From an uncultured Pelagibacteraceae bacterium (GTDB lineage Bacteria; Pseudomonadota; Alphaproteobacteria; Pelagibacterales; Pelagibacteraceae): 64,000 bases of DNA. Position 1 is the first letter of the stretch; the number at the start of each line of letters is the position of its first letter. The DNA is taken from contig CACLXL010000001.1 of the NCBI GenBank assembly GCA_902610975.1, forward strand, positions 220,843 through 284,842, given 5' to 3'. Shown here in pieces: positions 59,661-64,000 of the stretch. The notes under the pieces are model-generated. The model did no database searches. It saw only the letters and a program-made list of their open reading frames with translations, and was not told where the DNA came from. The position numbers and the translations under genes were made by a program.

Positions 59661-60358
59661 TAACTAACATTCCATCTATACCCGCTTCCATATCTAGTTT
59701 CAATTGCTGAAAATTTTTCGTCAACTTTTTTGAACTTTTTTCTTATTCTTTTAACATGACTGTCTATAGTTCTATCCTCAATTTCAGTATTTTCTTTATA
59801 CGCGATATCCATTAGATGAGCTCTTTCTTTAATAACACCTGGTCTTTTTGCGAGTTCCTTGACAATTAAAAACTCTGTTGTTGTTAACTTATCTGGTAAG
59901 GGCTTACCATTCCACTCACATTCTAACTGAGCTGGATCAAGCTTGAGCTTTCCGTGGCTGATAATATTTTTTGTATCATCAACAACATTAGATTTTTTTC
60001 TGAGTTGCACTCTAATTCTCTCAATAAGCACTTTAGTCGAAAATCCCCCTGACTTTTTCACAAAATCATCTGCTCCAAGTTTTAATCCGAGTAATTCATC
60101 CACTTCCTCATCTTTCGATGTTAAAAATATTATTGGTATAGACATTTTCTTTTTTAATTTTTTTAAAAGTTCTTCTCCGTCCATTCTTGGCATTTTTATA
60201 TCTAAAACAGCTAAGTCTGGAGGATTTCTTGTCAAACCAATTAAAGCAGACTCTCCATCTATATAAGTATGTACTTTAAAGCCTTCTCTCTCAAGTGCCA
60301 TACTTATTCCGGTCAGAATATTTCTATCGTCGTCTACTAATGCAATTGTATGTGCCAT
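59660..60358 (-). CDS. chvI: Response regulator ChvI-like
   Basis: A 232-aa OmpR/PhoB-type regulator. The receiver has the phosphoacceptor Asp53 in VLDIKMPRMDG, Lys and Thr in IFLTSKDEEVDELLGLKLGADDFVKK; the C-terminal winged helix shows EDRTIDSHVKRIRKKF and ETRYGSGYRWN. Its last base overlaps the start of chvG, so the two-component pair is made together. Function as for ChvG. Confidence 0.9.
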   Translation of the reverse strand: MAHTIALVDDDRNILTGISMALEREGFKVHTYIDGESALIGLTRNPPDLAVLDIKMPRMDGEELLKKLKKKMSIPIIFLTSKDEEVDELLGLKLGADDFVKKSGGFSTKVLIERIRVQLRKKSNVVDDTKNIISHGKLKLDPAQLECEWNGKPLPDKLTTTEFLIVKELAKRPGVIKERAHLMDIAYKENTEIEDRTIDSHVKRIRKKFKKVDEKFSAIETRYGSGYRWNVS

Positions 60359-60396
60359 AATTTTATTTTCATAATTTTAATGTCAAAATTTAGGCG

Positions 60397-63159
60397 TTAA
60401 TGAGCCTCTCCCCAATTATTCCCTGAGTTTACTCCTACCTCTAGGGGAATCGAGAATTTATGGTATTCAGAGCTAGACACTGAAACCATAGCGTTTTGAA
60501 TTAATTCCTTAACATTGTTTTCATCTTTCTTTAAACATTCAAATATTAATTCGTCATGTATTTGAAGTAACATTTTTGCTATTTTTTTTTCTTCTAAAAT
60601 ATTATCAATTTTAATCATTGCTAATCTAATTATATCGGCAGCAGATCCTTGGATAGGAGCATTAATTGCTGCTCTTTCTTGAAAACTTCGCACACTAAAG
60701 TTTTTATCATTAATACCTCTTAAATGAATTCTTCTTCCAAAAATATTTGATACATACCCGAGTTTTCTGCAGCTTTTAACTGTAGACTGCATGTAATCTT
60801 TTATTTCAGGAAATTTTTTAAAATAAGAATTTATAAATTCTTGAGCAACTTCATTTGAAACTGATATTTGTTTTGCTAAACCATATTGGGTTATACCGTA
60901 TATGATACCAAAATTTATAGCTTTCGCTTTCCTTCTTTGATCCTCAGAAATTTTATTAATCGGTACACCAAAAACCTGGCTAGCAGTAAGTTTGTGAATA
61001 TCCTGGTTTTGTTTGAATGCTTTTTTAAGTTCTTTAACATCAGCCATATCAGCAAGAATTCTCATCTCTATTTGATTGTAATCTGCAGAAATAAGAACAT
61101 TATTTTTTTCAGCAATAAAAGCTTTTCTAATTTCTTTTCCATCTGAAGTTTTAATTGGTATATTTTGTAAGTTTGGATCGCTTGAGGCTAATCTACCAGT
61201 GTTAGTCGCTGCTAAAAGAAATGATGTATGAACTCTTTTGGTATCTTTATTAATATGATCTTGAAGTGCATCGGTATAGGTACTTTTAAGTTTAGATACT
61301 TGTCTCCACTCTAAAATTAAATTAGGAAATTTTTGTCCAGTTAGCGCAAGATCCTCTAATATTTTAGCACTAGTGGCCAAACTACCTTTTTTAGTTTTTT
61401 TCAATTTTGCTATCTTTAAATCGTTGTAAATTATTTCACCAAGTTGTTTAGGCGACCCAATATTAAACTCTTTTCCTGAAATTTTAAAAATTTCTTTTTC
61501 TATTTTTTCTAATCTTTTTTCAAATTTTTTTGATAGTTCTTTTAGGTAGTTATGATCTACTTTTATTCCATAAGTTTCTAGTCTAGATAATATTTTAATC
61601 ATTGGTTTTTCGAAAACTTCATAAATTTGATTAAGCTTTTCGTCCGAAACTCTTTCCGACAAAATTTCGTATAATCTTAAAGTCACATCAGCATCCTCTG
61701 CAGCATATTCTGTGGCTTTGTCTATATCTACTTCTGAAAATTTTAATTGTTTTTTTCCAGAACCAACCAGATCTTTGTAAGAAATTGTTTTATGGTTAAG
61801 ATGTAATTCCGACAAAGTATCCATATTGTGACGGTTATTTCCTGCATCCAAAGTGTAAGAGAGTAACATTGTATCTTCGACAGGGTTTAATTCTACTCCA
61901 TATTTTTTTAGTATGATGAAATCATATTTAATATTTTGACCAACTTTTTTTATACTTGGATCTTCCAAAATTGGCTTGAGTTTTTTTATAACAAAATCTT
62001 TATTCAAAACTTTTGTATTTTTATGGCCAACCGGAATATAAAAAGAAATATTTTCGGCATAACTTAAAGAAATACCAATTAACTCTGCCAGCTGAGGATC
62101 TAGAGAGGAAGTTTCAGTATCTACTGAAATAATACTTTTTTTATTTAAATCAATTATTAATTTATTTAAGTCATTTTCTTTTATAATTTTTTGGTATTGT
62201 TTTGTATTTATTTGTGACGTTTTTAATTTTTTGTCTTGACTAAAATTTTTTTCTCCAGGTTCGCCATAAAAACTAATAGCTTGACTTAATAATCTGTTAA
62301 ATTCCATCTCCCTTAAGAAGTTATAAAGTTTATCTTTATTAATTTTTTTGATTAAAAACTCGTTTGGATTATTTTTGATTGGGACATCATCTTTTAGAGT
62401 TACTAGTTGTTTACTCAATAATGCTTTATCTTTATTAGCAATAAGTGTTTCTCTTCTTTTATTTTGTTTAATTTCAGAAGCTTTTTTAAGAAGGGTGTCT
62501 AGGTTTTTGTATTTATTGATTAGCTCTGCAGCAGTTTTGATTCCTATTCCAGGCACACCCGGAATATTGTCAGAAGAGTCTCCAGCCAAAGATTGAACAT
62601 CTATCACTTGATTAGGTTTAACACCAAATTTTTCAAAAACTTCTTTTTCTCCTATAACTTTACTTTTCATTGGATCGAATAATCTTATCTTAGTGGAGAC
62701 TAGTTGCATTAGGTCTTTATCAGAGGAAATTACTGTTACTTTTGCTCCAGACTCAATAATTTTTTTTGCATAGGTAGCTATTAAATCATCTGCTTCGTAA
62801 TTAATAAGTTCTATAGACGGTAGATTAAAAGCTTCAACTGATTTTCTTATATATTCAAATTGAGGAGCTAAGTCATCTGGTGCTTCAGCACGATTGGCTT
62901 TATATTCGCTATAAATTTCATTTCTAAAATTTTTTCGTGCGGAGTCGAATATTACTGCAAAATGTGATGGTTTATTTTTAGAGTCGTCTGATCTAGCTTC
63001 CTCTAATAATTTAAAAAGCATAGAACAGAAACCACTAACCGCTCCAGTTGGAAGACCGTCACTTTTTCTTGAAAGAGGAGGAAGAGCATAATAAGCGCGA
63101 AAAATGTATCCAGATCCATCTACCAAATAAAAATGATCTGTTTTTTTTATTGAACTCAT
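60397..63159 (-). CDS. polA: DNA polymerase I
   Basis: A 920-aa polymerase with all three domains: 5'-3' exonuclease (about 1-290; FAVIFDSARKNFRNE, SSDKDLMQL, GIGIKTAAEL), 3'-5' exonuclease (about 320-500; SVDTETSSLDP with Asp/Glu, VGQNIKYD, YAAEDAD) and polymerase (about 520-920; ADYNQIEMRILA, RRKAKAINFGIIYG, QIHDELIFEC). The proofreading residues are intact. It works in repair and Okazaki-fragment processing. Confidence 0.96.
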   Translation of the reverse strand: MSSIKKTDHFYLVDGSGYIFRAYYALPPLSRKSDGLPTGAVSGFCSMLFKLLEEARSDDSKNKPSHFAVIFDSARKNFRNEIYSEYKANRAEAPDDLAPQFEYIRKSVEAFNLPSIELINYEADDLIATYAKKIIESGAKVTVISSDKDLMQLVSTKIRLFDPMKSKVIGEKEVFEKFGVKPNQVIDVQSLAGDSSDNIPGVPGIGIKTAAELINKYKNLDTLLKKASEIKQNKRRETLIANKDKALLSKQLVTLKDDVPIKNNPNEFLIKKINKDKLYNFLREMEFNRLLSQAISFYGEPGEKNFSQDKKLKTSQINTKQYQKIIKENDLNKLIIDLNKKSIISVDTETSSLDPQLAELIGISLSYAENISFYIPVGHKNTKVLNKDFVIKKLKPILEDPSIKKVGQNIKYDFIILKKYGVELNPVEDTMLLSYTLDAGNNRHNMDTLSELHLNHKTISYKDLVGSGKKQLKFSEVDIDKATEYAAEDADVTLRLYEILSERVSDEKLNQIYEVFEKPMIKILSRLETYGIKVDHNYLKELSKKFEKRLEKIEKEIFKISGKEFNIGSPKQLGEIIYNDLKIAKLKKTKKGSLATSAKILEDLALTGQKFPNLILEWRQVSKLKSTYTDALQDHINKDTKRVHTSFLLAATNTGRLASSDPNLQNIPIKTSDGKEIRKAFIAEKNNVLISADYNQIEMRILADMADVKELKKAFKQNQDIHKLTASQVFGVPINKISEDQRRKAKAINFGIIYGITQYGLAKQISVSNEVAQEFINSYFKKFPEIKDYMQSTVKSCRKLGYVSNIFGRRIHLRGINDKNFSVRSFQERAAINAPIQGSAADIIRLAMIKIDNILEEKKIAKMLLQIHDELIFECLKKDENNVKELIQNAMVSVSSSEYHKFSIPLEVGVNSGNNWGEAH

Positions 63160-63201
63160 ATATACATATTACATTGAAATCTTGATGAATTATAAAAAAG
63201 T

Positions 63202-64000
63202 ATGAATAAATTTGCCCTAGCTGTTGAAAATCTAACAAAGGTGTATTCTAGTACTAAAACCAAAAAACATAATAAAGCTTTGAACGAATTAAGTTTTGAA
63301 GTCAGACAAGGTGAGGTATTTGGATTATTAGGACCTAATGGAGCGGGTAAGACAACATTTTTAAGTATTCTAGGAGGAACAGTTATAAAAACTAGTGGAA
63401 AAGTAAATGTATGGGGTTTTGATTTAGATCAAAATCCTCGTCAAGTAAGAGCTTCTGTGGGAATAGTCCCCCAGGAAATAAACTTAGATGCTTTTTTTAG
63501 TCCAAAAAAACTTCTTGAACTTCAGGCCGGTCTATACGGTATTTCTAAAGAAAACCGTATAACTGATTTAATATTAAGGATGGTTTCTCTTCAAGATAAA
63601 GCTAATGCATACTCTAGAAGCTTATCGGGCGGCATGAAGAGAAGATTGCTTATAGCAAAGGCTATGGTTCATCAACCTCCAATTTTAATTTTGGATGAGC
63701 CTACAGCTGGTGTTGATGTAGAACTTAGAAATAATCTTTGGGAAAATGTAAAAGCTCTTAACAAAGAGGGTGTAACAATAATATTAACCACACACTATCT
63801 GATTGAAGCACAGGAAATGTGTGATCGTATAGCTATAATCAATAAAGGAAATTTAGTTGCGCTAGATACCACCGAAAAATTACTTGAGAGAATTAAAACT
63901 AAAAAAATAAATTTAAAAGTTAAAAATATTGAATTAAATAAGAATTTAATTATGAAAGATATAAACTTTAAAATAAACTCTGAAAATTCTATATCAGTTA
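63202..64000 (+). CDS. ABC-2 type transporter ATPase, 3' end outside the window
   Basis: 266 complete codons from ATG 63202, cut by the right window edge. Walker A is GPNGAGKTT, the signature is LSGGMKRR, Walker B is ILILDEPTAGVDVELR, and the switch His is in TTHYLIEAQEMCDR. The pattern (GLYGISKENR, LDTTEKLLE) fits the YadG/NodI-like group of ATPases that work with an ABC-2 permease. It is divergent from polA with 42 bases between start codons. The permease should follow to the right. Confidence 0.88.
   Translation, partial: MNKFALAVENLTKVYSSTKTKKHNKALNELSFEVRQGEVFGLLGPNGAGKTTFLSILGGTVIKTSGKVNVWGFDLDQNPRQVRASVGIVPQEINLDAFFSPKKLLELQAGLYGISKENRITDLILRMVSLQDKANAYSRSLSGGMKRRLLIAKAMVHQPPILILDEPTAGVDVELRNNLWENVKALNKEGVTIILTTHYLIEAQEMCDRIAIINKGNLVALDTTEKLLERIKTKKINLKVKNIELNKNLIMKDINFKINSENSISV

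Noticed and set aside
1..64000. tRNA, rRNA, CRISPR, insertion-sequence or prophage features
   Set aside because: Reading both strands I saw no tRNA T-loop pattern with a matching acceptor stem, no spaced direct repeats, no transposase or integrase, and no phage structural genes. A covariance or profile search would be the decisive test.

Overview
The window is strongly AT-rich, very gene-dense and tightly overlapping, with many lysine-rich proteins, TTG starts used inside operons, and alphaproteobacterial gene orders (aroA-cmk-rpsA-ihfB, trpF-trpB-trpA-accD-folC, chvI-chvG, tsaE-amgK-murU). This points to a streamlined marine alphaproteobacterium of the SAR11 / Candidatus Pelagibacter type. 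I saw no rRNA, tRNA, CRISPR array, insertion sequence or prophage; almost everything reads as core or lightly accessory chromosome.

Region by region: (1) 1-6.3 kb is a phosphate-starvation block on the minus strand: plcP - agt - phoR - unknown secreted protein - pstS - pstC (cut by the window edge), with a diacylglycerol-kinase-like gene divergent from plcP. Two tandem 11-bp PhoB-box arrays can be read, one before pstS and one before plcP. PlcP and Agt are the established pair for replacing phospholipids by glycolipids under low phosphate. (2) 6.3-10.9 kb holds a Lys-rich small protein, an SMR-family membrane protein, an NDUFA9-like protein, an RNase D-like exonuclease and the kdsD-lptC-lptB lipopolysaccharide genes (no lptA or rpoN between or after them). 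(3) 10.9-20.3 kb is a long plus-strand run of overlapping housekeeping genes: aroA, cmk, rpsA, ihfB, pyrF, trpF, trpB, trpA, accD, folC. (4) 20.3-25.8 kb has trxA, then a four-gene minus operon (XRE-S24 repressor-like protein, exonuclease I-like protein, two small unknowns) divergent from a small unknown plus RmuC, ending in a scar made of two convergent gene remnants. (5) 25.8-28.2 kb holds an ADP-ribosylglycohydrolase-like gene, rlmN, and a small gene with a four-hairpin leader. (6) 28.2-36.8 kb is mixed metabolism and small proteins (quinone reductase-like, FAH hydrolase, SRAP/YedK, TauD-like dioxygenase, purEK, thioesterase, metallo-hydrolase, a Lys-rich coiled-coil protein). (7) 36.8-45.7 kb has cfa, a DapA-family aldolase, a heptosyltransferase, a membrane J-protein, oligopeptidase B, a heat-shock hsp20 with a readable sigma-32 promoter and a ROSE-like RNA thermometer, a purine permease and a phosphoribosyltransferase. 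(8) 45.7-53.9 kb has DNA glycosylase, EamA exporter, msrA, sulfurtransferase, a two-gene RND pump, a lytic transglycosylase-like lipoprotein, a secreted nuclease and VanZ. (9) 54-64 kb has gpmA, murU-amgK-tsaE, ahcY, chvG-chvI, polA and the start of an ABC transporter.

The strongest points for a second look are: the PhoB-controlled lipid-remodelling block; the hsp20 leader, whose two hairpins share the bulged UUGC element of ROSE thermometers; the four-hairpin leader before the small gene at 27894-28088; the XRE-S24 / ExoI-like / RmuC neighbourhood with an operator-like dyad and a hairpin-forming leader; the double gene-remnant scar at 25.61-25.78 kb; and several enzymes whose usual key residues or spacings are altered (RlmN, AccD, TrpA, FolC, SMR, ADP-ribosylglycohydrolase, S24 domain, RND fusion protein).
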